64,000 nt of DNA from Pseudomonas soli (GTDB lineage Bacteria > Pseudomonadota > Gammaproteobacteria > Pseudomonadales > Pseudomonadaceae): the NCBI RefSeq assembly GCF_900110655.1, contig NZ_FOEQ01000002.1, forward strand, positions 62,001 through 126,000, in the 5' to 3' direction. Shown piece by piece: positions 51,097 through 59,438 of the stretch (positions within the stretch are counted from its first letter, which is position 1; each line of letters begins with the position of its first letter). A program made the translations under genes and the position numbers. The notes beneath the pieces are model-generated. The model saw only the letters and a list, made by a program, of their open reading frames with translations. It ran no database searches and had not been told where the DNA came from.

Positions 51097-52455
51097 ATGC
51101 CAATGACAAGTACAACAGGCTTCCCCGATCTGCTCAGCGAAGTGCGCGCCTTCCGCGCCCGACACCCCGACGTGCGCTACGTTGACCTGATCAGCCTGGA
51201 CATCCCCGGGCATTTCTACGGCAAGCGCTACCCCATCGACATGCTGGAAAACGTCGCCGCCGGCAGCCCGCTCAAGCTGCCGCAGAACTGCGTACTGCTC
51301 GGCGTGCAGGGCGGGCTGTTCCCGATTGGCGACTACTGCTTCAACGACGGCGACCCGGACGCCCCGCGCCGCCTGGTACCCGGTACGCTCAAGCCGGTGA
51401 ACTGGGAGCGAGAGCCGCTGGGGCAGATGCTGATCACCTCGGACGGCACTGCGGCGCCCATCGAATTCGAACCACGCGAGGTGCTGGCCCGCGTCCTGCA
51501 ACGCCTCGAAAGCCGAGGCATCCGCCCGGTGGTGGCGTTCGAACTGGAGTTCTACCTGTTCGACAGGACGCTGAAGGAGGGCCTTCCGCAGTTCCCCCGC
51601 GACCCGGCCAGTGGCGATGCCGACGACCAGCCGAACATGCATATCGAGCGCCTGTCGCGCTTTGCCGACGTACTGCGCGAAATGGTCGAGACCGCCAATG
51701 CCCAAGGAGTGGACGCCAATGTCATCACCGCCGAACTTGGCCCCGGCCAGTTCGAGATCAATTTCGGCCATTGCGACGATGGCCTGCGCGCCGCCGACTG
51801 GGCGGCGCTGTTCTGCCGCAGCACCCGGGGCGTGGCGCTCAAGCACGGGCTGCGCGCCTCGTTCATGAGCAAACCCTATCTGCACGCGCCGGGCAGCGGC
51901 ATGCATGTGCATGTCAGCCTGTACGACCCGGCGGGCAACAACCTGTTGTCTGCCGATAACCAACGGCCGCTGCGTCATGCTGTGGCCGGTTGCCTGGCGT
52001 TGCTGCCGCATTGCATGCCGATATTCGCCGCCAACCATAATGCGTTTCGCCGCTACGGGGCCATGGTCAACGCCGCCAGCCGCGCCAGCTGGGGCTTCGA
52101 GGATCGCGACGCCTGTATCCGCATCCCTGAGTCGGATCCGCGCAACCTGCGGATCGAGCATCGGCTGGCCGGGGCGGATGCCAATCCGTACCTGGTGCTG
52201 GCGGCGATCCTGTGCGGCATGGAGCACGGGCTGGATGCCGCGCAGGAGCCCATCGCGCCGCTCAACGAGGACCGTGGCAGCGGGATCGATTTTCCCAAGG
52301 ACATGCTCGGCGCGGTGGCAGCGATGCGTGGGCATCCGGCGGTCAACGAGGGGTTGGGCGCGGAGTTCGTGATGGTCTATTGCGAGAACAAGCGCCAGGA
52401 CCAGCTGGCGTTTCTCCATGAGGTCAGCGCGCGGGAGTATCGCTGGTTCCTGTGA
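51097..52455 (+). CDS. puuA: Gamma-glutamylpolyamine synthetase (PuuA-like, glutamine synthetase fold)
   Basis: The 452-residue protein belongs to the glutamine synthetase family: FELEFYLFD near residue 150, ELGPGQFEINFGHCD, the HVHVSL run and NPYLVLAAILCGMEHG. Next to puuB and puuR this points to PuuA-type ligation of glutamate to putrescine or another amine, not ammonia assimilation. An ATG two codons downstream is an alternative start. A REP pair follows. Confidence 0.88.
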   Translation: MPMTSTTGFPDLLSEVRAFRARHPDVRYVDLISLDIPGHFYGKRYPIDMLENVAAGSPLKLPQNCVLLGVQGGLFPIGDYCFNDGDPDAPRRLVPGTLKPVNWEREPLGQMLITSDGTAAPIEFEPREVLARVLQRLESRGIRPVVAFELEFYLFDRTLKEGLPQFPRDPASGDADDQPNMHIERLSRFADVLREMVETANAQGVDANVITAELGPGQFEINFGHCDDGLRAADWAALFCRSTRGVALKHGLRASFMSKPYLHAPGSGMHVHVSLYDPAGNNLLSADNQRPLRHAVAGCLALLPHCMPIFAANHNAFRRYGAMVNAASRASWGFEDRDACIRIPESDPRNLRIEHRLAGADANPYLVLAAILCGMEHGLDAAQEPIAPLNEDRGSGIDFPKDMLGAVAAMRGHPAVNEGLGAEFVMVYCENKRQDQLAFLHEVSAREYRWFL

Positions 52456-52459
52456 CATC

Positions 52460-52527
52460 CCTCGCGGGGCAAGCCCGCTCCCACGCGCTACGAACAGACG
52501 TGGGCGCGGGCTTGCCCCGCGATGAGG
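52460..52527. repeat. Inverted pair of REP elements
   Basis: CTCGCGGGGCAAGCCCGCTC faces GCGGGCTTGCCCCGCGATG across about 22 bp; both copies are close to the consensus. Confidence 0.85.
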
Positions 52528-52619
52528 CGGCACTGGCAACCCCTACCATCCGGGATTACCATGTGCCCCTCTAGCGCGGCCGTTTGCCGCACCCCGCCGT
52601 CCAGCCTGCCCGTGCCCTC

Positions 52620-53393
52620 ATGCCCTTCGAACTCACCGTAGAACCGCTCACCCTGCTGATTCTCGCCCTGGTCGCCTTTGTTGCAGGTTTCATCGATGCC
52701 ATCGCCGGTGGCGGCGGCCTGCTGACGACCCCGGCGCTGCTCACTGCCGGCATGCCGCCGCACCTGGTGCTGGGCACCAACAAGCTCAGCTCGACCTTCG
52801 GCGCGGCCACGGCCAGCATCACCTACTACCGGCGCAAGCTGTTCCATCCGGCGCAATGGCGCCTGGCGATCGTCGGTACCCTGGTAGGCGCGTTGATCGG
52901 CGCGGTGGTGGCTCACTACATGCCGGCCGAGTGGTTGAACAAGATGCTCCCGGTGATCGTGTTCGCCTGTGGCGTCTACCTGCTGTTCGGCGGAACACCG
53001 AAGGCGCCGGTGGATGCCGATGCGCCGATCAAAAGGAAGTGGCAGTTTCCGCAGGGCTTCACCCTGGGCTTCTACGACGGCGTGGCCGGGCCGGGTACCG
53101 GTGCTTTCTGGACCGTGAGCACGTTGCTGCTCTATCCCATCGACCTGGTTCGGGCCAGTGGTGTGGCGCGCAGCATGAACTTTGTCAGCAACATTGCGGC
53201 GTTGACGGTGTTTGTCATTTCCGGGCAGGTGGATTACATCGTTGGGTTGTGCATGGGGGTGTCGGTGATGGTCGGGGCGTTTTTTGGGGCGCGTACGGCG
53301 ATCAGCGGGGGTAGCAAGTTCATTCGGCCGGTGTTTGTTACTGTGGTGCTGGCGTTGACTGTGCGGTTGGCTTGGCAGCATTGGTTTGGGTAG
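52620..53393 (+). CDS. TSUP family transporter (YfcA-like)
   Basis: The 257-residue membrane protein has about eight segments and the paired motifs AGFIDAIAGGGGLLTTPALL and GFYDGVAGPGTGAFWTVS. It belongs to the YfcA branch of the TauE/SafE family; the substrate is unknown. The ATG at 52620 begins the first hydrophobic helix after a short polar start. The codon use drifts toward G/T-ending codons in the last 150 bp, next to the accessory locus. Confidence 0.87.
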   Translation: MPFELTVEPLTLLILALVAFVAGFIDAIAGGGGLLTTPALLTAGMPPHLVLGTNKLSSTFGAATASITYYRRKLFHPAQWRLAIVGTLVGALIGAVVAHYMPAEWLNKMLPVIVFACGVYLLFGGTPKAPVDADAPIKRKWQFPQGFTLGFYDGVAGPGTGAFWTVSTLLLYPIDLVRASGVARSMNFVSNIAALTVFVISGQVDYIVGLCMGVSVMVGAFFGARTAISGGSKFIRPVFVTVVLALTVRLAWQHWFG

Positions 53394-53471
53394 GGATCAG
53401 AAATTTGGCTCTGGCCCTGGCTCGATTGTTTTGATTTTGCATACATCTTCTTGAAATGTGTCGACATCTAG

Positions 53472-53697
53472 TCACCTTTTCGCCTTTACGGCGACCTACT
53501 TTTGCTCTTGGGCAAAAGTAGGCAAAAACCGCTGGCTCCATTCATACGGCCCCTGCGCTGCGCTCCGGGGTCCCCTCGCTCCGTTCTTGCTCCCGTGGGT
53601 ACCGCGCTGTACGCCCCATCCTGGGGCGCAGCGCTCGACGGCCATCCATGGCCGTCGCCCCACTACGCAAGAACTCCACTCGGCCTCCTGAAGTCGC
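53472..53697. repeat. Left arm of ~225-bp imperfect inverted repeat
   Basis: Runs from TCACCTTTTCGCC to CCTGAAGTCGC. It pairs with the right arm at 53927-54149; shared segments include CTCCATTCATACGGCCCCT and CGCCCCATCCTGGGGCGCAG. Each arm also contains shorter internal hairpins. Confidence 0.9.
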
Positions 53698-53821
53698 AAT
53701 TGGCGGCGCCTGGAATATTGCGCGCTTAGAAGCAGAGCAAGAGCAAGAGCAAGAGCAAGAGCAAGAGCAAGAGCAAGAGCAAGAGCAAGAGCAAGAGCAA
53801 GAGATGAAAATTCAAACCTAG
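53648..53821 (+). other. 57-codon open frame with (Glu-Gln)11 tract
   Basis: An ATG in the left arm opens a frame through the GAGCAA array that reads MAVAPLRKNSTRPPEVAIGG, a short linker, eleven Glu-Gln pairs and EMKIQT. Changes in repeat number would not shift the frame. There is no ribosome site, so expression is doubtful. Confidence 0.2.
53735..53800. repeat. Hexamer tandem repeat (GAGCAA), 11 copies
   Basis: Eleven uninterrupted copies of GAGCAA. Perfect identity suggests recent expansion by slippage. Confidence 0.97.
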
Positions 53822-53926
53822 TTAACTGACAGTTGGTTATATATTGGCTGCCCAGCGACAATCGACAGATCAACTAAGCTTCCAACTAGCGACAGCTGCG
53901 CCAGTCCAGACGCCGCTCGTAACTTC

Positions 53927-54149
53927 GCGACTTCAGGAGGCCGAACGGAGGTCTTGCGGAGGGAGGTGACGGGCATGGATGCCCGTCAAGCGCTGCGCCC
54001 CAGGATGGGGCGTTCAGCGCGGTCCTCCCGGGAGCAAGGCCGGAGTGAGGGAACCCCGGAGCGAAGCGTAGGGGCCGTATGAATGGAGCGAGCGGCTTTG
54101 CCTACTTTGGCCAAGACCAAAGTAGGCCGCCGTAAGGGCGGAAAGGTGA
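53927..54149. repeat. Right arm of ~225-bp imperfect inverted repeat
   Basis: Runs from GCGACTTCAGGAGG to GGAAAGGTGA and is the reverse complement of the left arm with scattered substitutions. Confidence 0.9.
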
Positions 54150-54318
54150 ATAAGCGTCGCCATCACAAATGAATGCGCATACAACTTCCAAAACCAACCA
54201 ACCCAACTAAAATCAGAAATCAGAAATCAGAAATCAGAAATCAGGCAGACCCAACCGCCGCACCACAGAAAAATCGATCAGGTACCGCGCAATCGACCGC
54301 CCCGTCGGCAACGGCAGC
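54125..54318 (-). pseudogene. Duplicated nudC 3' end (copy A)
   Basis: On the minus strand this holds a frame ending [20 protein letters not shown] with LPDF, matching the true NudC end [20 protein letters not shown]. The downstream flank also matches that of nudC, including GGTGAATAAGC and ACCAACCCAACTAA. About 29 codons are recognisable, after which likeness stops. It lies upstream of the Rhs gene, while the intact nudC copy lies downstream. Confidence 0.8.
54210..54244. repeat. Heptamer tandem repeat (AAATCAG), 5 copies
   Basis: Five perfect AAATCAG units lie immediately after the NudC-like stop of copy A. The matching place after intact nudC has AAACCAG units. Confidence 0.95.
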
Positions 54319-54442
54319 ACGGGCTCGGACAAGCTCGAGCTCCATGAGCCGACCATGAACCGTACCTGGTAAATTTGCCAGTAGCCCGTTCCCAAAAAAT
54401 GAGTGAATGTACTGCTATTCACTCGCTGCTCCGGAGAACCCC

Positions 54443-55195
54443 ATGCATAGATACGGGCAAAAGACCAAGATCGAAGCATATCTCCTGGTTACCGATAATC
54501 ACGGCTCGGTTATTGGGGCTAAGCCTCCCGTAACTCCCTATCCCTTGGTGTATACGGCATACGGATACAGACCGGGATGCCTTGGCCTCGAAGTCATGCT
54601 TGGCTTCAACGGGCAAAGGAAGGCCCCAGTGACAGGGTGCTATCCACTCGGCAATGGCTACCGTGACTACGATCCTTGCCTGATGAGGTTCCGTTCGCCG
54701 GACTACCTCAGTCCATTTGGTGAAGGTGGTATTAACGCCTATGTCTATTGCGCAGGTAATCCGGTCAACTATATCGACCCATCCGGGCACATGTTTAAAG
54801 CACTGAAGAGCACCTTCGGCATTAAAGATAAAAATAAAGACTATTACAAAAATGCTGTCGCCGCGACTCAAGCGATACCCGAATTAGCTGTTCATGGCAA
54901 ATGGTTCGACAGCCCACACGTGACAAAAACACACCTGAAGAAGGCTGCAAAACTTAGCCAGAAAAAATTAGCACTTGACACCTTCGAGCCTGACCCTAGC
55001 TTGTCAGCAATCATTTCGGCCGAGGACCAAAGGAAATTGGCCCAGCAGCACTATGTCGAAACCCTGAGCAAAACCTTGAGAATTATCACCAGCGTTGAAG
55101 TTAAGCCTGAACCCCCTGTCAAAATTGATCCACTACCAAATCTGCAAACACTTCAGATGCAATCAAATCAAAAAGAAATCAGGGAAGTTACGTGA
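54443..55195 (+). CDS. Orphan Rhs-core protein with unknown C-terminal domain
   Basis: The 250-residue protein has only the last part of an Rhs repeat: YTAYGYRPG, LGFNGQRKAPVTGCYPLGNG, then the core signature from LMRFRSPDYLSPFGEGGINA to VNYIDPSGH ending near residue 116. In full-size Rhs proteins this point marks the junction with a polymorphic toxin. Here residues 117-250 are Lys-rich, without a family I recognise, and the DNA is AT-richer (AAAGATAAAAATAAAGAC). The ATG at 54443 follows CGGAGAACCCC. No shell-forming Rhs repeats, VgrG or PAAR lie nearby. It may be a stand-alone effector or a relic. Confidence 0.8.
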   Translation: MHRYGQKTKIEAYLLVTDNHGSVIGAKPPVTPYPLVYTAYGYRPGCLGLEVMLGFNGQRKAPVTGCYPLGNGYRDYDPCLMRFRSPDYLSPFGEGGINAYVYCAGNPVNYIDPSGHMFKALKSTFGIKDKNKDYYKNAVAATQAIPELAVHGKWFDSPHVTKTHLKKAAKLSQKKLALDTFEPDPSLSAIISAEDQRKLAQQHYVETLSKTLRIITSVEVKPEPPVKIDPLPNLQTLQMQSNQKEIREVT

Positions 55196-55269
55196 ACCAA
55201 ACATACAAATTCAATCACCTCAATGGAGCTGGTAACGCTTGTACTTTCGACGCGGCAACATTGGCCTGA
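55192..55269 (+). CDS. 25-codon frame overlapping the Rhs stop (possible truncated immunity gene)
   Basis: A GTG at 55192-55194 overlaps the TGA of the Rhs gene and follows AGGGAAG by about five bases. It reads VNQTYKFNHLNGAGNACTFD and stops five codons later. The overlap and ribosome site are what a coupled immunity gene would show, but the frame is too short to be complete. Confidence 0.3.
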   Translation: MNQTYKFNHLNGAGNACTFDAATLA

Positions 55270-55292
55270 CCAAGCCCGGCCTTATCATCATC

Positions 55293-55437
55293 CCTTTCAA
55301 GGTCTTTTGTATTTAGCGGCCGTGATGAGCCGATCCGTTAAAACGTAGGCATGCACAGCCGTACCTTGCACTTAGTCCGCATCGCTGGGGGCCTTCCTGA
55401 CTGGATTTCAGCGGACTGTATCAAAGACCTTGAAAGG
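55293..55437. repeat. ~145-bp element bounded by 15-bp inverted repeats
   Basis: CCTTTCAAGGTCTTT at 55293-55307 is exactly complementary to AAAGACCTTGAAAGG at 55423-55437, with partial matching for several bases on each side. Inside, AGTCCGC and GCGGACT form another nested pair. It resembles a miniature inverted-repeat element or a strongly folded RNA. Confidence 0.7.
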
Positions 55438-55440
55438 AAT

Positions 55441-55660
55441 GGCCGTACGGGCCGAAAGGTGAATAAGCATCGCCATCGCAAATGAATGCGCCTACAACTT
55501 TCAAAACTAACCAACCCAACTAAAGCCAGAAACCAGAAACCAGAAACCAGAAACCAGATATCAGGCAGGCAAAACCGGTTCAGGCATCCCCAACCGCCGC
55601 GCCACATACAAATCAATCAGGTACCGCGCAATCGACCGCCCCGCCGGTAAAGGCGGCAAC
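55441..55660. repeat. Direct repeat (copy B) covering the nudC 3' end
   Basis: Matches copy A at 54125-54318 in the same orientation, starting at GGCCG and running through GGTGAATAAGC, the heptamer array and the last ~29 nudC codons. Confidence 0.8.
55523..55557. repeat. Heptamer tandem repeat (AAACCAG), 4 perfect copies plus AAGCCAG
   Basis: One AAGCCAG unit followed by four AAACCAG units, just after the nudC stop codon. Confidence 0.95.
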
Positions 55661-56391
55661 TCATGCACATTGAACCACTGCGCATCCTCGATCTCATCCG
55701 CCTGCATGACAATCTCCCCTCCCGCATACTCAGCATGAAACCCGAGCATCATCGAATGCGGAAACGGCCAGCACTGGCTGCCGACGTACTGGATGTTCTT
55801 CACCTCGACCGCCACCTCCTCACGCACCTCGCGCACCAGGCAATCCTCGGCCGACTCCCCCGGCTCGGCGAACCCGGCCAGGGTGCTGTAGACCCCGGTG
55901 ACAAAGCGTGGCGAACGGGCCAAAAGCACCTCGTCACCGAGAGTAATCAACACGATCATGCTCGGCGAAATCCGCGGATAGCTGCGCAAATCGCACGCCT
56001 GGCAGTACATCGCCCGCTCCCAGTGGATCTGCGTCATCGGCTGACCACAGCTGCCGCAGAACCGGTGCTCGCGAGCCCAGGTACCGATCTGCGCGGCGTA
56101 ACCGAGCACCTTGTACGCATCGAAGTCGCCTTCAAGCATGAACCGCCGCAACCCCTGCCAGCCGCAACCCGACACTTCGCTGGCACTGCGCAGCTCCAGC
56201 AGAAACACCGGCTCGCCGTCCAGATGACCGATGCCATGCTCGCACAACACGTCCAGGTCCTGGCGCTTGAGCCAGTCACGGGGGAACAGCGCGCCGTTGG
56301 CGTCCATCAGGAACCCGTCCGGGCTGCGGGCGACGGCCAGCCCCCCGGTGGTCTGCGGGTCGAGTACTGCGGTTGTCCAACGTGCTGACAT
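55561..56391 (-). CDS. nudC: NAD+ diphosphatase / NADH pyrophosphatase NudC
   Basis: The 276-residue enzyme has a four-Cys zinc site (CGSCGQP and CQACDL) and the Nudix box [20 protein letters not shown], followed by the NudC-type [16 protein letters not shown] run. It cleaves NADH and removes NAD caps from RNA. Its last ~29 codons and downstream flank are duplicated at 54.1 kb beyond the Rhs gene. Confidence 0.94.
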   Translation of the reverse strand: MSARWTTAVLDPQTTGGLAVARSPDGFLMDANGALFPRDWLKRQDLDVLCEHGIGHLDGEPVFLLELRSASEVSGCGWQGLRRFMLEGDFDAYKVLGYAAQIGTWAREHRFCGSCGQPMTQIHWERAMYCQACDLRSYPRISPSMIVLITLGDEVLLARSPRFVTGVYSTLAGFAEPGESAEDCLVREVREEVAVEVKNIQYVGSQCWPFPHSMMLGFHAEYAGGEIVMQADEIEDAQWFNVHELPPLPAGRSIARYLIDLYVARRLGMPEPVLPA

Positions 56392-56426
56392 AGTTCGGGT
56401 CCCTAGATGGCGCCCGCCACTGTCAG

Positions 56427-57239
56427 TCAGTCGGCGAACGTCGGTTGCTGTTTGCTCATGTGGGCGGCCATGGCCACGCGCAGGTCTTCGGACTGCAGCA
56501 TGGCGGCGTTCCAGGTGGCGATGTACTCCAGGCCATCGTCGATGCGATGGTCGCGCATGTAGCTGATCATCTCCTTGGTGCCGGCCACGGCGATCGGTGA
56601 TTTTGCGGCAATCTCGCGGGCAATGGCAAAGACCCCGTCGAGCAGCGCCGCCTGGTCATCATAGACGCGGTTGACCAGGCCGATGCGCAGCGCTTCCTGG
56701 GCATCGACCATACGGCCGGTGTAGGCCAGCTCACGCATGATGCCGTCACCGATGATACGCGGCAAACGTTGCAGGGTGCCGACATCGGCGGCCATGCCCA
56801 TGTCGATCTCCTTGATCGAGAACTGCGCGTCGCTGGCGCAGTAGCGCATGTCGCAGGCCGAGACCAGGTCGATGGCGCCACCGATGCAGTAGCCCTGGAT
56901 CGCCGCCAGCACCGGCTTGCGGCAGTTGTCCACGGCGTTGAACGAACCCTGCAGGCGCAAGATGGTGCGGCGCATCACCCGGGCGTTGCGGCCGACATCC
57001 TTGCCCAGCTGTTGAGCCAACGCGGCCAGCATCATCAGGTCGATGCCCGAGGAAAAATGCTTGCCGGCGCCGCTGAGTACCACCACCCTCACCGCGTCGG
57101 TGTCGTCGATCCACTGGAAGATCTGGACCAGCTCCTCCCAGAAGGCGGCGTTCATCGCGTTGATCTTTTCCGGGCGGTTGATCTGCACGTGGGCGATGTT
57201 GTCGGTCAGTTCGACCTTGAACGCGGTGTATTCGGTCAC
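56427..57239 (-). CDS. Delta(3,5)-delta(2,4)-dienoyl-CoA isomerase-like crotonase
   Basis: The 270-residue protein is in the crotonase family with the oxyanion loops [13 protein letters not shown] and [19 protein letters not shown]. Three acids occupy the catalytic places of dienoyl-CoA isomerase ECH1: Asp124, Glu144 (KEIDMGMA) and Asp152 ([10 protein letters not shown]), with the same 20 and 8 residue spacing as in ECH1. This supports isomerisation of dienoyl-CoA in beta-oxidation of unsaturated fatty acids rather than plain hydration. The start is a GTG at 57239 with AGGAG upstream; no in-frame ATG fits. It faces away from nhaB. Confidence 0.88.
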   Translation of the reverse strand: MTEYTAFKVELTDNIAHVQINRPEKINAMNAAFWEELVQIFQWIDDTDAVRVVVLSGAGKHFSSGIDLMMLAALAQQLGKDVGRNARVMRRTILRLQGSFNAVDNCRKPVLAAIQGYCIGGAIDLVSACDMRYCASDAQFSIKEIDMGMAADVGTLQRLPRIIGDGIMRELAYTGRMVDAQEALRIGLVNRVYDDQAALLDGVFAIAREIAAKSPIAVAGTKEMISYMRDHRIDDGLEYIATWNAAMLQSEDLRVAMAAHMSKQQPTFAD

Positions 57240-57390
57240 GGACGGCACTCCTGTGGGGAAAGGATTCACAACGGCGGATCTTAGCGCACCCGCAAGGCGG
57301 TGCATGTGCCAAAAGCCGGACTGGACAACTTGCACCCTGACGCACGATCCGGCACCGTGCGCCACTGCTGAATCAAAAGGATACAAATTC

Positions 57391-58893
57391 ATGTCCCGTT
57401 CCCTGACCGGTGCCCTCGCCCGCAGCTTCCTGGGCCAGTCGCCGCGTTGGTACAAGGCCGTCATCTGCCTGTTCCTGCTGCTCAATCCCTTGCTGCTGGC
57501 GACCCTCGGCCCGGTGGTCACCGGCTGGGTGCTGGTGATCCAGTTCATCTTCACCTTAGGGATGGCACTCAAGTGCTACCCGCTGATGCCCGGCGGCCTG
57601 CTGCTGGTCGAGGCGCTGCTGCTGCGCCTGACCACGCCCGAAGCCCTGTACGAGGAGTTGCAGCACAACTTCCCGGTGATCCTGCTGCTGATGTTCATGG
57701 TCGCCGGCATCCATTTCATGAAAGAGCTGCTGCTGTTCCTGTTTTCGCGGATCCTGCTCGGAGTGCGCTCCAAGGCGGTGCTAAGCCTGCTGTTCTGCGT
57801 GTTGTCGGCGTTTCTCTCGGCGTTCCTCGATGCCCTGACCGTGACCGCGGTGATCATCAGCGCCGCAGTCGGCTTCTATGCCGTCTACCACCGGGTCGCC
57901 TCGGGCGCCAATCCGCGCGAAGAGTCGGCGCTGGACAGCGACCATGAGGTCGAGCAGTTGCACCGCGAAGACCTCGAGCAGTTCCGCGCCTTCCTGCGCA
58001 GCCTGCTGATGCATGGCGCGGTGGGTACCGCGCTGGGTGGCGTCTGCACCTTGGTGGGCGAGCCGCAGAACCTGCTGATCGGCCATGAAATGGGTTGGCA
58101 TTTCGCCGACTTCTTCCGCAAGGTCGCGCCGGTGTCGATGCCGGTTCTGGCGGCGGGCCTGGTGACCTGCGTACTGCTGGAGAAACTGCGGCTGTTCGGC
58201 TATGGCACGCTGATGCCCGAGCGCGTGCGCCAGGTGCTGGCCACCTACGCCGCCGAGGACGATGCCGCGCGCACCCAGGCACAACGGGTGGCACTGGTGG
58301 TCCAGGGTCTGGCCGCACTGATCCTGATTGTCTGCCTGGGGCTGCACATTGCCGAAGTGGGCCTGATCGGCCTGCTGGTCATCGTGTTGATCACCGCCTT
58401 CACCGGCATCACCGACGAACATCGCCTGGGCCGTGCGTTCCAGGACGCCATGCCGTTCACCTCGCTGCTGGTGGTGTTCTTCGCCGTGGTCGCGGTGATC
58501 CACCAGCAGCAACTGTTCAGCCCGCTGATCGCCTGGGTGCTGGCGCTGCCCAGCGAGCAGCAGCCGGGCATGCTGTACCTGGCCAATGGGCTGCTGTCGG
58601 CGATCAGCGACAACGTGTTCGTCGCCACCATCTACATCACCGAGGTCAAGCAGGCGTTCGTCAATGGCGCGATGAGCCGCGAGCACTTCGAGACCCTGGC
58701 GGTGGCGATCAACACCGGCACCAACCTGCCCAGCGTGGCCACGCCCAATGGCCAGGCGGCGTTCCTGTTCCTGCTGACCTCGGCGATTGCGCCGCTGATT
58801 CGCCTGTCGTATGGACGCATGGTGTGGATGGCGCTGCCCTATACCGTGGTCATGGGCGGCCTGGGCTGGTGGGCGGTGACCTTCTGGCTGTGA
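57391..58893 (+). CDS. nhaB: Na+/H+ antiporter NhaB
   Basis: The 500-residue protein has about 12 membrane segments and the NhaB runs [33 protein letters not shown] and [17 protein letters not shown] followed by [19 protein letters not shown]. It exports sodium in exchange for protons. The ATG at 57391 follows AAAAGGA by about nine bases; the long upstream open frame is antisense to the crotonase gene. A hairpin follows. Confidence 0.94.
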   Translation: MSRSLTGALARSFLGQSPRWYKAVICLFLLLNPLLLATLGPVVTGWVLVIQFIFTLGMALKCYPLMPGGLLLVEALLLRLTTPEALYEELQHNFPVILLLMFMVAGIHFMKELLLFLFSRILLGVRSKAVLSLLFCVLSAFLSAFLDALTVTAVIISAAVGFYAVYHRVASGANPREESALDSDHEVEQLHREDLEQFRAFLRSLLMHGAVGTALGGVCTLVGEPQNLLIGHEMGWHFADFFRKVAPVSMPVLAAGLVTCVLLEKLRLFGYGTLMPERVRQVLATYAAEDDAARTQAQRVALVVQGLAALILIVCLGLHIAEVGLIGLLVIVLITAFTGITDEHRLGRAFQDAMPFTSLLVVFFAVVAVIHQQQLFSPLIAWVLALPSEQQPGMLYLANGLLSAISDNVFVATIYITEVKQAFVNGAMSREHFETLAVAINTGTNLPSVATPNGQAAFLFLLTSAIAPLIRLSYGRMVWMALPYTVVMGGLGWWAVTFWL

Positions 58894-58898
58894 AACAC

Positions 58899-58926
58899 GT
58901 GGGAGCGGCGCTGCGCCGCTCCTCAC
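58899..58926 (+). terminator. REP-like hairpin after nhaB
   Basis: GTGGGAGCGGCG pairs with CGCCGCTCCTCAC around CTG with a mismatch. No T-run. Confidence 0.4.
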
Positions 58927-58945
58927 TGGCCGGGGCTGGGAACGG

Positions 58946-59320
58946 CTAACCCGCCCGGTCCCGATCGAACCGCTCGAGATCCGCAAAAGCCGGCAACCAC
59001 GCTTCGCGCCTGATCACCCACAGTTCATAGGTCGGCGTGAAGCGATCCGGCGCGTCCAGTGCCCCAAGGTGCACCTCCACTTCATCACCGCTGCGCGCGA
59101 ACACCGACGAGCCGCAATGCGGGCAGAAATACCTGTCGCCGTAGTTCGAGGCTTCCCCGCTGATACTCACGGTCTGCTCGGCGAACATCGCAGAAGCGCC
59201 GAACAACGCACCGTGATGCTTGCGGCAATCCAGGCAATGGCACAGCCCGACCCGTCGCGGCCGCCCCTGGGCTTCGATACGTAACTGGCCGCACAGGCAG
59301 CCGCCGGTAACCTTGTCCAT
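58946..59320 (-). CDS. GFA family zinc protein
   Basis: The 124-residue protein has the cysteine pattern of the glutathione-dependent formaldehyde-activating/CENP-V fold: GGCLCGQLRIEA, CHCLDCRKHHGA and FCPHCGSSVF. The cysteines bind zinc. A formaldehyde role is only a family label; no formaldehyde genes adjoin it. The ATG at 59320 follows AGGAGGTGAGTG; a GTG one codon earlier is possible. It is divergent from the RibD-like gene. Confidence 0.87.
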   Translation of the reverse strand: MDKVTGGCLCGQLRIEAQGRPRRVGLCHCLDCRKHHGALFGASAMFAEQTVSISGEASNYGDRYFCPHCGSSVFARSGDEVEVHLGALDAPDRFTPTYELWVIRREAWLPAFADLERFDRDRAG

Positions 59321-59438
59321 CACTCACCTCCTCTGGTGGTCCCATGCAATGGTTGAACCTCCACTATCGTTCAAGGTTCCTGTCGATTCATGCCACCCCC
59401 GTTCGACTATCCAGCACACCCAAGAGGAGGTTCACCCC

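Larger units (their letters stand above)
53394..54442. other. Accessory intergenic region with long inverted repeat
   Basis: This 1-kb stretch holds the two arms of a ~225-bp inverted repeat, a hexamer array between them, and a partial copy of the nudC 3' end, all listed separately. No conserved gene is evident in it. Confidence 0.7.
55196..55560. other. Gap between the Rhs gene and nudC
   Basis: No intact gene. It contains the 25-codon frame, a structured element bounded by inverted repeats at 55293-55437, and the flank of nudC that is duplicated at 54.1 kb. Confidence 0.6.

Noticed and set aside
53496..53873. 125-codon minus-strand frame with a Leu-Ala tract
   Set aside because: It crosses the hexamer array and the inverted-repeat arm, has no ribosome site and shows no family likeness; the Leu-Ala run is only the array read backwards.
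53735..54244. Possible CRISPR array
   Set aside because: The repeats are 6- and 7-base units without spacers, and no cas genes are present.
55338..55616. 92-codon minus frame that might be an immunity gene
   Set aside because: It reads through the heptamer array and the nudC tail in another frame; residues are Trp/Phe/Cys-rich and not protein-like.
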